From positions 38,973,158-39,037,157 of the forward strand of contig OZ020514.1 of assembly GCA_963971425.1 (NCBI GenBank): a stretch of DNA of 64,000 bases, in the 5' to 3' direction. A program made the translations under genes and the position numbers. This DNA is from Bryoerythrophyllum caledonicum. Taxonomy: Eukaryota; Streptophyta; Bryopsida; Pottiales; Pottiaceae. Under the pieces are notes generated by a model. That model saw nothing but the letters and a program-made list of their open reading frames with translations. It searched no databases and was not told the origin of the DNA. Within the stretch, counting starts at the first letter, position 1, and each line of letters starts with the position of its first letter. Below are positions 1 through 10,217 of the stretch, piece by piece.

Positions 1-1
1 G

Positions 2-274
2 ATCAAGCAGGTCGCCAAGGAGCAAAAGCGGAAAGAGAAGGCAGCAGCGAGGGAATCACAGGAGGAAGAGAAGGCAGCGCGGAGACAAGAGAAGGCGAAA
101 AACGAAGCGAAGCTTTGTGCTCGATTTGATAACGTCGTTAATGAGCTCCAGAACATCTCGAAACATGGAGGCAGTGGATCTGATACAAACCAGCGGGTCG
201 CTGAGTTAAAAGCTATTACAGAAAACGGGTTGCAGGAGATAATCAGAACGCAGGAAAATACCCCCACTCAGTGA
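2..274 (+). pseudogene. Partial exon of an unrecognised charged, helical protein
   Basis: A frame is open from the window edge to a TGA at 272-274. It encodes a Lys/Glu/Ala/Arg-rich stretch (KEQKRKEKAAARESQEEEK) followed by a more ordinary segment (ARFDNVVNELQNISKHGG), as expected of a coiled coil or long single helix. The start lies outside the window. The real exon may end before the TGA at a splice site I cannot place. It lies just upstream of the GrpE exons, but it is not GrpE's own helical region by motif, so it is probably a different captured gene piece. No function is assigned. Confidence 0.4.
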
Positions 275-335
275 CATGATGTGAGCATATTCTTGCTTCT
301 TTTTGTGGCTCTGAAACAATGATGCGGATGCGCAG

Positions 336-795
336 GATTTTGCTAAAAGTCTTCTTGATATTGCCCTAAACCTGGGACGTGCTTTGGAGACGGTTCGGAA
401 ATTTGAATCTCCAGACGCGCAGGCGAATGCAAAGCTTTTGAAGTCATTGCTCGAAGGTGCAGAGATGACAGACAAACAGCTCATGAAGGTTCGTCTTCTT
501 CATGGCAAAAGATTTTCTGAAGAAACCATAAAACAACACACATAAAGTGACCTGTTGCTCGCTTCCTTTTTTTCAGGTGTTTGAGAAGCACGGTTTGGAG
601 CGGTTCAATCCAGAGGGCGAAGCTTATGAGCATCAAGCTGTGTACGAAGTTGAGGATGCCATCAAGCCCCTAGGCACTGTTGTTGGATTGGAGGGTTACG
701 AGCGCTCTGTTGCGCTGAATGGTGACGATGAAGAGACGCAGGATGCGACCGAGAGGGAGGTGGCGAAGAAGCTGGCCTCCTGCACGGTGCCGTAG
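336..795 (+). pseudogene. GrpE (mitochondrial Mge1-like) co-chaperone fragment, two exons
   Basis: GrpE is the nucleotide-exchange factor of DnaK/Hsp70 in organelles and bacteria. Exon 336-488 begins after a GCAG acceptor and encodes DFAKSLLDIALNLGRALETV, the end of the long GrpE helix, through EGAEMTDKQLMK. After an 88-base intron ending in TTTCAG, exon 577 onward gives VFEKHGLERFNPEGEAYEH and ends in the beta-domain motif KPLGTVV. The expected C-terminal motif with VIRPAEVGV is absent; the frame runs into unrelated residues and a TAG at 793-795. The N-terminal half and transit peptide are also missing. This is therefore a captured internal piece, introns included, not a working gene. Assignment to GrpE rests on the recognised motifs, and the truncated ends are visible directly. 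Confidence 0.75.
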
Positions 796-1295
796 AGCAT
801 CATGAACGAGATTCCTCGCTTGATAGATTTGCAGTAGCCAAAACGCAGAAGGAGCGTGCTCGATTGATGGTCTAGAGAACAACCTTACCATGAAACCAGT
901 CTACTTTTGAAGGAATGTACGTCGATCGAGAGGATGATGTCCAATCCTCGCAAACACATGTTGGGGATGTCTGATTTGGGGACTTTTGGGGTCGAGGTTT
1001 CCTGATAGGGTTCGTTGATAGTTTTTTGCAAAAGCTGAGGAGTAGGAGGAGGTGAGAGACAGGCAGAGTTGGGTACGGTGTTGGTTTTTGTTTTTTCGTT
1101 TTTCGATGATTCGCAACAGACGCGCTGGAGGAAGGAAAGCCGCGACGCAGCAGCCATGGACAGAGCAGGCTAGGGACACGATCTTGATAGAGGCTCTAAT
1201 TTTTCTGTCTGAAAGTGTTGGTTCTTCATTATAGCTTTGTCAACAGACACGATCTGTGAAGACACGCAGGAGCCGGTCCGGGCGCAGGGCAGCAG

Positions 1296-1559
1296 GTGAA
1301 GGAGCACGTGGACGTGGTGGACGACGCGATGCACAGAATTAGCTACTCCATCGTCGAGGGCGGCGACCCGCGCTACATTGACGTGAAGTTCACTGCCATA
1401 TTCGCCGCAGTGGGGGACTCGACCTCGATTGACTGGACTGTGAAGTACACGCCGGTCGACCCCGCCTTGCCGCCGCCCGAGCAGTTCAAGGGCATGGCGG
1501 AGGCCTCCAACCACGCTATGGTCGCGTACGCCAAGGAGCATTGTGCCGAGTTCGAATAG
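1296..1559 (+). pseudogene. Bet v 1 / PR-10-like last exon
   Basis: An exon opens after a CAGCAG acceptor and ends with TAG at 1557-1559. It encodes VKEHVDVVDDAMHRISYSIV, then EGGDPRYIDVKFTAIF, then DWTVKYTPVDPALPPPEQFK and a helical tail ending in KEHCAEFE. This order (turn, beta strands, final alpha helix) is that of the C-terminal half of the Bet v 1/START-like ligand-binding fold seen in plant PR-10 and major latex proteins. No first exon is seen upstream. GC content is well above the flanking AT-rich DNA, as in the other captured exons. It most likely is a gene fragment carried by the Helitron whose 3' end is at 3174. Confidence 0.6.
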
Positions 1560-1729
1560 ATCGTCATCTCTTCAGTTTGTCCTCTCTTGCCCTTGAGCAA
1601 TATAGTCCGCTCGGTTTGCTTTGATCAAGTCCTCCGACTTGCTGAGAAATATCTGTAATGCACGTATCTATATAAGTTAAGCTCAACTTTTGTTGCGTCC
1701 GACACATTGCCAAGATCACTGCATATGGA

Positions 1730-1985
1730 GCTTGCTAAGAACGCTTGCATAGAATGCTTAGATTGTTTTCTTAGAATGCTCAGAATAGATCCTTAGAATG
1801 CTGAGTATGGATGCTTAGATTGCTTTCTCAGAATGGATGCTTAGAATGCTCAGATTGATTGCTTAGGTTGAATGCTCAGAATGCTTAGCGATCTTGCTCA
1901 GAATAGTTGCTTTGGATGACTGTTCCGAATGCTTAGAATGCTTGCTCATAATGCTTCCTTCGAATGCTTGGAATGTTGGCTAATT
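1730..1985. repeat. Degenerate minisatellite of TTAGAATGCT units
   Basis: About 250 bases are made of loosely repeated CTTAGAATGCTCAGAATGGA-type units spaced roughly 10-20 bases apart, with much point variation. Nothing coding overlaps it. The rest of 1560-2371 is AT-rich and shows no gene that I can support. Confidence 0.6.
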
Positions 1986-2371
1986 TCAAGGAGTTCATGG
2001 CAGTTGAACGATGTGAGATTCTCTGGTGATATCTAGGTGATACACAGGTGGTAGTCAGCTGATGCTACATTAAAAATCTCATTTAGTTTATTGATTCATA
2101 AATGCTATAAGTTTTAATTCATGATGAATATCTTTACCAGTTACATCTATAATGATCTCTCTATTTGATCTATGTCTATAATGATCTCATGTAGTGTGGA
2201 TACACTAAATGTGATTTTTTAGTTTATTGATACCAATTCTTTAGGGAGAAAGAAAACAATGTTGTGAATTTCTATGTAGGAATGCTTCTCACATCTTAAA
2301 TCATTGGCAGCGCACAAAGTGAAATCAACAATTCTTCTCCTCGCTAATGCGGTGCCCAAATTGCCTTGCAG

Positions 2372-2674
2372 CTTCGCCGTGGCGGTGTCACCTCCCAGCC
2401 GCTTGGTGGACGCCGCGCCAGTGAGGCCGCCACCACGAACCGCGGCAGCGGGAAGGCAGGCATGGTGGACCGCAAGGGCCTGGACAGGGGTGGCCACGCG
2501 AAGTTGGCGTGTCCCGTGCGCAAGGCGACGGCGCCCGACCTTAAGAGCATGCAGATCCACCACGAGGCCCGACACCCAAAGTTGTCGTGGGAGGACAAGT
2601 TCATCAACCTGCATGAATCTACGACGTCTGAGGAGAAGCCGAAGCCTGGTATCCGTGGGAGCTTGAAGAAGTAG
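2372..2674 (+). pseudogene. Small conserved plant zinc-finger protein, last exon
   Basis: After a CTTGCAG acceptor the exon encodes TTNRGSGKAGMVDRKG, then GGHAKLACPVRKATAPDLKS, then MQIHHEARHPKLSWEDKF, and ends KPKPGIRGSLKK with a TAG at 2672-2674. This is the pattern of a small, conserved plant C2H2-type zinc-finger protein that I recognise by its HAK-CPxCKxxAPDL-MQIHHEARHPK core and its GSLKK tail. Its cellular role is not known to me. The second cysteine of the finger reads Arg here (CPVR instead of CPxC), so zinc binding would be lost. The conserved GSLKK end followed by TAG matters elsewhere in this window: it shows TAG acting as an ordinary stop in a host-derived gene. Confidence 0.65.
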
Positions 2675-2984
2675 GGGCGTGTATATAGTGAGAGAGTGTG
2701 TGAAAGGGGGGGAAGAGAGCGTCAGGAAGAAGCCTTGCAACACTCTTTCCGTACGTCCCTATATTGAAAGCAGCAGAAGGAGGAAGCTAGGGTTTGGTTT
2801 TTGAGGTGTTTGGCTGCCTCGCGTGAGAATACTTTGGACTTAAGAATGAGCCTCGGATTGTCCATGTGTGCGAGTGGAAGGTGTTGTGATCTGTGAATTA
2901 CAGGAGGTACATTGATTTTTATGTATGATTTTTCTTCATACATAATCTTAATGGAATTAGGTCATTATCCAAATATATACCGAT

Positions 2985-3174
2985 ACTTGCACAATTATAA
3001 TAAAGAATTAAAAAATTCTTCAATTACATTTTCAAAAAGGACGGGGACGGGGGACGGGGGACAAGGGGACAAGGACGGGGGAATGATGGATTGGAGGGAG
3101 AGGGCTAGGGGACGGGGAGGTGGGGACTCAACACAAAAAAATGTTGTGTCTGGAGGACACGGGTACCCCACTAG
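2985..3174 (+). mobile_element. Helitron 3' terminus, copy 1
   Basis: An AATTACATTTTCAAAAAGG lead-in is followed by a GGGGAC-rich tract (3040-3120). Then come an imperfect hairpin (CAACACAAAAAAATGTTGTG), a second hairpin with stem GTGTCC/GGACAC (one stem base changed in this copy), the 10-base spacer GGGTACCCCA, and CTAG at 3171-3174 followed by T. A hairpin about 10 bases before a terminal CTRR is the defining 3' end of Helitrons. The matching 5' end of this copy was not located. It should lie within or before 1-2985, so the GrpE, Bet v 1-like and zinc-finger pieces may be its cargo. Confidence 0.75.
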
Positions 3175-3271
3175 TCCTATATAATAAAAGAATTTAGGAT
3201 GAACAATGCGTCGAATGGATGAACGCGTCGACGGATGAACGATCCTTTTGGATGAATAACCGCTAGTTGGA

Positions 3272-3396
3272 TGAAAACGAGCTTGGTGCCGCAGCAGAGC
3301 GGCGGCACGGGCATGCTGTCCGGCATCGGCAGCACCATCGCGCAGGGGTTGGTGTTTGGCACGGGGTCGGCGATAGCGCACCGCGCCGTGGAGTAA
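3272..3396 (+). pseudogene. CHCHD2/MIC17-like fragment (glycine-rich segment)
   Basis: The frame reads LVPQQSGGTGMLSGIGSTIA followed by QGLVFGTGSAIAHRAVE and a TAA. The motif GxG(S/G)TIxQGxxFGTGSAIAHRAV is the conserved hydrophobic, glycine-rich centre of CHCHD2/CHCHD10-type mitochondrial intermembrane-space proteins. The C-terminal CHCH domain with its CX9C pairs is missing. It lies about 100 bases after the start of Helitron-like unit A, so it is read as cargo. Confidence 0.65.
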
Positions 3397-3477
3397 TCGA
3401 AGTCCACGCTTCCACGTGAATAATCCGCTCCCGAGCTTCGTACAAAATCGAGAGTTCGCAACCCGAACTCACGTCCA

Positions 3478-3802
3478 CGGAGCATCTCTACATTTGCAAC
3501 CCGATCACGTGCGACTTCCGCCGCCTGCCTCCGCATCCGGAGAAAACCTTGGACCACTTGGGCATGCACTTCTCTCCCGCGACGAACTCCTACAAGATCC
3601 TCACCATCGACGCCGCCGCGAGGACCGTCACGCTCTACGACCCCACCTCGCAGCGCTGGCTCCTCTGCACAGCAATGTGCACCTCAGCCGCTCCCCGATG
3701 GCGTGGTGCGGAGAGCGCGTCTTCTTCATGGACAGAATCCAAGCGTCACGTAGAAGTTGGTGGCTTCCTCCGCGTTCCCGTCGAACCACAGACACGGAGT
3801 GA
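3478..3802 (+). pseudogene. F-box/kelch-type protein fragment
   Basis: One frame encodes LYICNPITCDFRRLPPHP, then DHLGMHFSPATNSYKILTID and RTVTLYDPTSQRW. This 'NPxTxxxxxLPP ... Y(K)I' layout is typical of the beta-propeller (kelch/F-box-associated) part of plant F-box proteins, which select substrates for SCF ubiquitin ligases. After SQRW the homology moves to a second frame (NVHLSRSPMAWCGERVFFMD), so there is a frameshift near 3665. The F-box itself is absent. It is a captured fragment in Helitron-like unit A. Confidence 0.6.
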
Positions 3803-4395
3803 TCTTCGACAAGCTTAAAGTGATCATTTTACAGCGTTTTAGAATGAAGTCCATCTTTGATGTCGAGTATGCTACAGTTGCTCGAGAGCGTAGACGACAA
3901 AGTATCAGCAGAAGGTAGAGCGAGAGACACCACACATGAGCCTTTTTTGCTTATAATTGCGTGTCTTCGTGAATACTTTGGTCGACAGGCAGGAAATGCG
4001 GTTTGTTTTGACTGATAATTGAGAATTCCATCAGAAAGTTGTGACCTGCGCACAACAGACATAAGAGTATCAGTATTGATTAATACAACCATAAAATGCA
4101 TGTTTTTTTTGTCCAGAGACTCTGATGGGAGAATCTACATTCAGGAGAGCAGTGCCACCACAACCGATCAAAGCCGCCATCACTCCGTCGCCATGATCAG
4201 TTAGGGTTTGTACATCTTCTTCAATTTGCGCCATCTCTTTTGGACATCTCTTTTGTGTTGGCTGACTTAGGGTTACACTGATCATGTGTTTGTTGTGTCT
4301 TTTTTCTAATCGAGGTGATGGTGGCATGAGTAGAGTTACTCTGGGGTTTGTATTGGTCGTTTTGTCTGACGATTTATGTTTGAACTACTGTGCAG

Positions 4396-5021
4396 GTGGA
4401 TGGTATCGTGTACTTGGTGGATGCAGCTGACAAGGAGAGGATTTCAGAGTCCAAGAAGGAGTTGGACGTGCTGCTATCGGATGACTCGCTGTATCTAACT
4501 GTATTTTGAGTACTCTGCTTCAATTTTGAGTAGGCAACAAAATTGATCTAACTATAGGTGTGTCTTACAACAACCTGTGATGATGAATTGGTTTCTTAAC
4601 CTTAAGAAAGAGTTTACATAAAATCAGTTGCCTACTCTCCTTTGAGCTGAATATTACCGGTATCTGAGAACTATTTAGAGATGATGATTTTAATCCTCCA
4701 ATTCCGCTTCTTCTCGAACAAACACACGCACCATCCAGAACTTCGATTCACCCAAAACACTCACAAAAACAGGCACAATCCAGGTCGCATCACCAAAAGA
4801 CTCGAAACACACTCACAATCCAGTTCAAAGAACCAACAACACTCGAAATCAAGGTCGAATCACCCTAAAACACTCACAAAAACCACTCGCAATCCACCAA
4901 AACTCGGCAGTATTCTTCGAGATTGCTTTCATACTCAAGAAAACTTACCTGGAACGTGAGATTTTTCCGGAAGATGGGATATGGCGAGGGCATCAAGTGG
5001 ATGTCGCAGTACATCAAGTAG
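4396..5021 (+). pseudogene. SAR1 small GTPase, broken copy with its middle replaced
   Basis: SAR1 is the Arf-family GTPase that starts COPII coat assembly at the ER. The exon start at 4396, after GTGCAG, encodes [20 protein letters not shown] as far as LSDDSL (4491). Homology resumes at about 4966 with [17 protein letters not shown] and a TAG at 5019-5021. The intervening SAR1 part, with the guanine-specificity motif NKID and the TTGKG loop, is missing. In its place lie about 475 bases of unrelated DNA rich in CACTCACAAAAAC motifs. The intron upstream and about 65 bases of 3' UTR downstream also match the minus-strand SAR1 copy at 10821-11633, so genomic DNA rather than cDNA was captured. Confidence 0.8.
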
Positions 5022-5624
5022 AAAGGTAGAAGGCTCTCCGAGAGGAGCTGGCATAGGCCCTGGAGCTGCTGCCAAGGCCTATAGGTCGGTGAAGTTTTGA
5101 GGTGTTTTTGGATGCGAGTGCTCATGATGGTGGCTCATTAGTCATTACATAGTATTTCTTAGGACTATAATGCACACATGTTAGGCTGTTGCTCCCACAT
5201 GACTCTCCAGTGGCCTTCCCAGAGAGTTCCCGGAGACATCCATCTCATAAAGAATTAGAAGATTCTACAATTACATTTTCAAAAGCACAGGACGGGGGAC
5301 AAGGGGACAAGGACGGGGGGACCATGGATTGGAGGGAAAGGGCTAGAAGACGGGGAGGTGGGGACTCAACACAAAAAATGTTGTGTCCGGAGGACACGGG
5401 TACCCACTAGTCCCAATCCCCGGTCTAGGATGAACAATGCGTCGGATGGATGAACGGTCCGGATGAAAAACACGTCAAACGGATGAACGCGCCGATGAAA
5501 ACGATGAAATACGGATGAAAACTCCCCGCTCTCCCTGTCGGGACGACGGGTTCCACGAGGAGCTTTCTTTTTGTGGAGTCACGAGGAGCGAGGCGGAAGC
5601 CGAGGCGAGCGGGGAGCGGGCAAG

Positions 5625-5702
5625 ATGGTGGCCGCCAAGAAGACGAAGAAGGCGTAGGAGTCGATCAACAACATGCTGGCGCTGGTGATGAAGTCCGGGA
5701 AG
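5625..5702 (+). pseudogene. Ribosomal protein eL30 (RPL30), first-exon fragment
   Basis: The ATG at 5625 opens MVAAKKTKKA, then a TAG, then ESINNMLALVMKSGK. This is the start of cytosolic ribosomal protein eL30, an RNA-binding component of the 60S subunit. The family has a residue, not a stop, between TKK(T/A) and ESINN, so the TAG is a nonsense change at a position where Gln or His would fit. Homology stops at KSGKY, just where an intron or capture border may fall. The remaining ~80 residues are absent. Confidence 0.75.
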
Positions 5703-6395
5703 TAATATCCCGACAGGTAGCTTGGAATCGGGCCGAATTCGAAGCTGTTGCTGACCAGAGTTGCACCACCACAGCTGATGAACACGGCTGATGCAGAGCA
5801 GGAGCGCGTCGAACGTCTTGCGCGTATTATGTACACTTCAAATCCTTGGTGCACGTGCGTTGTGTTCTTCGTGTTTGTGGAAAGATGTTGTTTTATGATA
5901 GTCATGCGTCATGAGTCGGAATGATTAATGTGTTTTTCATGTATGTTTACGAAGTTGATCAAGGGAGATTGGTTTGCGTGACCAAGGCAGCTCGGAGTAG
6001 ATTTACCTAACAAATTTCCCGGCCTCAACAGTGCAGGATTCGTCGTTTTCTAGGGCATGCTCTTTATCGGGAGCTCGGGTTGCTGGTTCTTCGTCCAGGG
6101 TTCGCTCTCATCTTCGGCACGGCTGTGCAAAGAGATTCTTTGTTGGAGAGGAGGGAGAAGAAGGAGCGGCGGGGAAGGGAGCTGCAGATCGGTGGTTGAT
6201 TGCGATTCGGACGCCTAGATGAAGTTAGGGTTCTGGAGTGCAGTTGCGTGGATTAGAATTTGATCTAGCATTGGACATGGCAAATGCGGAGGTGCTCCCG
6301 TTACGAGACGTTCACCAAGGCGTGGAAGTGGGTAAAATGTCGAGGACATTGGAACAGACAAGGTACTTGGTATTACTGCAATATCGCGACATGAT

Positions 6396-6498
6396 TTGGA
6401 ACCAGATACTGAGATTGAGGTAACCAAAAAGTTGTACAAATCCCTAGACTTCGTCAGAGTCAAAGTCAAAGGCGATTATGGCTCCATCACTGTCAGAG
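6396..6498 (+). pseudogene. Unrecognised captured exon
   Basis: The frame encodes EPDTEIEVTKKLYKSLDFVR and VKVKGDYGSITVRV, then reaches a GTAAGC donor. The alternating pattern suggests beta strands, but I cannot name the family. Upstream, the sequence CGTTACGAGACGTTCACCAA at 6299-6318 is repeated at 15421-15440, so an exon piece is shared with another element of the same chain. Confidence 0.35.
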
Positions 6499-6756
6499 TA
6501 AGCATAGCATTTATACTTGCGCAAGAAGCACACCCTGTATATTTCCTGTTAATGAATTCATCATGTGGAGACTCAGAACAGTTACAGTTGTGATAGTATG
6601 CCTGAGTTCGTATATATTGCGACTGGTATTGCGAAATCAATTGTCATATGCGCAGCCTGCTGGACTCATGCTTTTAATCACGAAGTTGTGCATGAGAGCC
6701 ATTCAGTCTCAGCTTCCCTTGAACAAGGATGCACTAACTAATTTTCTATCTACTCC

Positions 6757-6985
6757 AGATGCTTTACCACCCGTACACCAAAGAGGAGCAGGAGATCGCC
6801 ATGGCCATCGAGAAAGGAGAACGCGAAGCCAAAGAAGAGCTGGCAAACGCTGGAGTGATTGGGGGTGCTATGGATGCTGTAGGAGGAGGTGTGAAGACGG
6901 TTGGAACAGGCTTTTCCACAGTTGGCTCAGGTGGAGCGAAACTGGTGGGCACTGGTGTTGGCGCAGTAGGCAGTAGGCGGCGGAT
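6757..6985 (+). pseudogene. Unrecognised exon with a glycine-rich repeat
   Basis: After a CTACTCCAG acceptor the frame encodes MLYHPYTKEEQEIAMAIEKG and then a Gly/Val/Thr-rich run (GGGVKTVGTGFSTVGSGGAK). The pattern is ordered helix followed by glycine-rich repeat. I do not recognise the family. It is directly followed by the first thimet oligopeptidase piece, so two host genes appear fused in one captured block. Confidence 0.35.
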
Positions 6986-7528
6986 ATTCTCAGAGTGGCA
7001 GACAGCATCATCGCCACATCAACGACCGTCCACAATGCAGTTGCTGCTGTTCCGCTTGATCAGGTATGATAGTAATAGTATCCCCCCTTTTTAGTGTAAA
7101 ATTGTGTCTGCTTTCCAGTGGCCTGACCATGATGTTTTCGCAGATCAACTACGAGAATGTGATTGCGCCATTGGCAAACCTGGAGGCGGAGGAGTTTGCG
7201 TTGGTTCAGAGCTGTGTGTTCCCTGCCCTGGTGTCCACTTCCAAGGAAGTCCGAGATGCCAGCTCCGAGGCCGAGAAAAGAATCGATGCCTACAATGTAA
7301 AGTGCAGGTATTGCATGTTCAGACATGAGTTTTGTCAATACTTTCAAGGTATACTGTGTTTGTTTCAGAACATTTTCATGTATTTGAGTTGTGGTATAAT
7401 GTGTGTATTTGAGGTTTATGTGTATGTGTTTGTGCAGTATGTGTGAAGACGTTTACCAGGTGGTGAAGGCTTTTGATGAGCAGAAGGTCCCACTGAGCCC
7501 TCAAGCCCAGCGCTTTGTGGACCGTCTG
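6985..7528 (+). pseudogene. Thimet oligopeptidase (M3 family) N-terminal exons
   Basis: Three exon pieces in order: one encoding VADSIIATSTTVHNA..VPLDQ and ending at a GTATGA donor (about 7063); one at 7144-7307 encoding INYENVIAPLANLEAEEF, then LVQSCVFPALVSTSKEVRDA and AEKRIDAYNVKC; one at 7438-7528 encoding MCEDVYQVVKAF, then LSPQAQRFVDRLV, ending at GTGAGA. These are the N-terminal helical segments of plant thimet oligopeptidase, a zinc metallopeptidase that clears peptides and transit peptides. The phases join correctly. The catalytic HExxH part is absent, so the piece cannot be active. It lies before the 3' end of Helitron-like unit B. Confidence 0.8.
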
Positions 7529-8426
7529 GTGAGAGCACCTGTCCAGTGCATTAGTGACACACAGTTAGCCTTTCTTGCATACAATAAGAGCCCTTTGTAA
7601 AGTTTAGTATGTCATAGCATGAATTTTGTAGTTGGTTCCCTCTCAAGAATATATGAAAATATTAAGATTTATGGATTTATGGATTTACGGGATTGGATTT
7701 AAGATGCCGTCGCGGATTATCGACAGGGAGGACAATTATCGGCGGCAAAAAAGTCATTCGTATCCATCATCTTTGATGACAAAGGGCACAAAATCATCAT
7801 ACAATGTCGAAACCTAAACCACACAGACTGGGAAACTGACACAACAAAAGAATTCCAGATCTACTAAGAACTCACAATCTGAAAGGTATCCTCTCGAATA
7901 TCAAGGCCAGTGAGTTGCGTAAGCTCCAATACCTTCTGTTGCTTTGTAAATGCAATCACAATCAACAATATGGTAACCCGAAATCCCAAAAACTCAACCC
8001 CAAACCTCCAACTAGAGCATCGATCCCCTGAAACCCTAATCTCAAACCTTGGAGATCAGTAATTCCTAACCTGGGTTAGGTTGGAAAAAACAAATATTGC
8101 CAGGTCAGCATGACAAGAAAAACCACCAAAAAAAAGGACGGGGGACGGGGACGGGGACGAGGACGGGGATGGGGACGGGGACGGGGACGGGGACGGGGGA
8201 TGGGGGACGAGGGACGGGGGCCAAGGACGGGGGGACGATGGATTGGAGAGAGAGGGCTAGGGGACGGGGAGGTGGGGACTCAACACAAAAAAATGTTGTG
8301 TCCGGAGGACACAGGTACCCCACTAGTCCTATATAATAAAAGAATTTAGGATGATCAATACGTCGACGGATGAACGATCCTTTTGGATGAAAAAGGATGG
8401 AAACCGACGAACTTGCGGCCATATGT

Positions 8427-8610
8427 GCGCACAAGGTGCAATGGACGCAGGAGCTCCATAAGAGTTTCATGGATGCCGTGAACGAACTGGGGGTGCAGAT
8501 CGAGCGACGCCGATGTAGATTCTGGGTCGCATGGGAAGGAACAACGTCACGATCGCGCATGTGAAGAGCCACCTCCAGATGCTTCGACTGGGTAAGATCA
8601 ACGCAGAGGG
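8427..8610 (+). pseudogene. GARP/MYB-like DNA-binding domain fragment
   Basis: The first part reads KVQWTQELHKSFMDAVNELG, matching the first helix of GARP domains (W-x-ELH-x-F-x-AV-x-LG). A frame change follows. Then come ATPM, a TAG, ILGRMGRNNVTIAHVKSHLQ and MLRLGK, which is the recognition helix and the VKSHLQ(M/K) signature of G2-like/KANADI/PHR-type plant transcription factors. The TAG sits where Gln or Lys is common. Frameshift and nonsense change make it a pseudogene. It is cargo of unit C. Confidence 0.7.
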
Positions 8611-9161
8611 AACTCGAGTGACGGCGGAGCTGATCGACCCGGTGGTGTTGAATCCAATCGTTGTTTCCAAGGTGGTGAAACCGAGTCGAGTTTTCACGGC
8701 GCTTGATCCCCGGAGCGACTATCTGTGAAAGAGCAGCGTGAGGTGTTACGGCACTGCAGCTGCTCAAGAGGGGGAAAATTATTCCAGGATCTTATGAAGC
8801 GCAGAAGCTGCAGAAGCGCAGAAGCTTTTGAAACATACCGAACTCGCAGCCAAAGACCTAGAAACCCCTCCACCTATCGCATGCATGCCAAACCCATGTC
8901 GGTCAAGAAAGGTTGCACAAGGTACGCCACCGAAATCTTCTTAACCTCGGACGCTCTGGATTAGTCGGAGAGAGAAAAATGATTCGAGTTAGGTTTCAGA
9001 GAGCTCGGAATTGAGACTTTGAGCTTGGATTTGCTGAATGCTCTGGATGCTTTTTTTCTTTGAGATTAAATTCGTTGGAACAATTGGTCGTCGAGAGTGC
9101 TTGTGGAATTGGAATTGCGATTTGCGTTAGGGTTTGAGCTTCGGTTTGCTGATTTATTGCA

Positions 9162-9540
9162 ATGCTGGTGGCGTGGTGCGTGTTGTGTGCAGCCTTAGGG
9201 ATCACGGTGTTGTTAGCGATGTTTTTGTTATGGCGAGCATCGTTAGACGAGCTGGGATTCGTCGCGGAGGTGAAGCTTGGGCGTGGTCTCTGCGAGAGGG
9301 AGCTCTACCTCGCGCCGTGGGAGCTTCGGGCGGACCAGGTGACAATCCTGGTGAACGGCTTCATCGAGGCGCGCCTGCCGCTGCTGCAAACGAGCTTGCG
9401 GACGTACTCGGCGTCGGATTCCGGGTTTTGATTGGTTTTCTGCAGGTGACGGATATTCACGACGCCGATGTTTGCAAGGTTATCCGGACCAAGTTCTCGG
9501 GTGGCAAGGAAGTTGTCACGCTGCATATGCAAAAATTGGT
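9162..9540 (+). pseudogene. Unrecognised protein with an N-terminal membrane segment, two exons
   Basis: The ATG at 9162 opens a hydrophobic stretch (AWCVLCAALGITVLLAMFLL) likely to span a membrane. It is followed by GFVAEVKLGRGLCERELYLA and VTILVNGFIEARLPLL. After a probable intron ending TTTCTGCAG, the next exon encodes VTDIHDADVCKVIRTKFSGG and EVVTLHMQKL, with a GTAAGG donor at about 9540. I do not recognise the family. GC-rich exon composition and proper splice sites suggest another captured host gene. 8611-9160 shows nothing I can name. Confidence 0.4.
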
Positions 9541-10217
9541 AAGGCTTTTGCTTGAGGTTTTGAGTACTGTTAGTACTGAATGTTCTTTTTTAGTAGAGAG
9601 GCGGATTTTGGTTGCACATTCTCGGGATGTTAGTTGTTTGACCTGTTTTTGTTGATTAGATGAGCTGATCATGGAGGTTGTCATCATGCATGTGTACCGA
9701 GGTTTTTCGTTTTTGTTAGTGACTATGCCATATTGAGTTTTGGGAGACGTGTCTTGTGTAGGAGTTGGAGGTTTTGTGTTATATATATACTAGTGGGGTA
9801 CCCGTGTCCTCCGGACACAACATTTTTTTGTGTTGAGTCCCCACCTCCATGTCCCTCCAATCCATCGTCCCCCCGTCCCCCGTCCCCATCCCCACCCCCG
9901 CCCCGTCCTTTTTTTTTGGTGGTTTTTCTTGTCATGCTGACCTGGCAATATTTGGTTTTTCCAACCTGACCCAGGTTAGGAATTATTGATCTCCAAGGTT
10001 TGAGATTAGGGTTTCAGGGGGTTGATGCTCTAGTTGGAGGTTTGGGGTTGAGTTTTTGGAGATTTCGGGTTACCATATTGTTGATGGGTGAGATGTGATT
10101 GCATTTACAAAGCAGCAGAAAGTGTTGGAGCTTACGCAACTAAATCCTAAAACCAAACCCCTTAAATCTAAACACAACAAAATGGCATAACGGACAATTA
10201 ATGATCTATGGGTTGAA

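Larger units (their letters stand above)
3175..5410 (+). mobile_element. Helitron-like unit A with four gene pieces
   Basis: The unit starts TCCTATATAATAAAAGAATT directly after the CTAG of copy 1 and ends with the same hairpin terminus and CTAG at 5407-5410. TC start and CTAG end are the Helitron ends. Its first 100 bases repeat the motif GGATGAACG(A/C)GTCG, shared with the other units. Cargo in order: a CHCHD2-like piece, an F-box/kelch piece, a short exon-like open stretch at 4117-4203 that I do not recognise, and two SAR1 exon pieces. No RepHel protein is encoded, so the unit is non-autonomous. 5086-5270 holds nothing recognisable. Confidence 0.6.
5411..8326 (+). mobile_element. Helitron-like unit B with eL30 and thimet oligopeptidase pieces
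   Basis: The unit starts TC right after CTAG (5410). Its 5' 110 bases carry the same GGATGAACG repeats as its neighbours. It ends CTAG at 8323-8326 after the G-rich tract and two hairpins. Its last ~540 bases (7785-8326) match the 3' part of unit C (12670-13174) and, in inverse, 9790-10130, which defines a second 3'-end subfamily with the lead-in AGCATGACAAGAAAAACCAC. Cargo: eL30 start, unrecognised exons near 6240-6500 and 6757-6985, and thimet oligopeptidase exons. 5703-6230 and 7529-7785 hold no gene I can support. Confidence 0.6.

Noticed and set aside
4681-4959. A 92-residue plus-strand gene within the SAR1 gap
   Set aside because: The frame consists of CACTCACAAAAAC-like low-complexity repeats and has no recognisable domain.
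8105-8767. A 220-residue minus-strand reading frame across the Helitron junction
   Set aside because: It is the Pro/Ser/Val shadow of the GGGGAC tract plus the hairpin end; the same frame type appears at every copy of the terminus.
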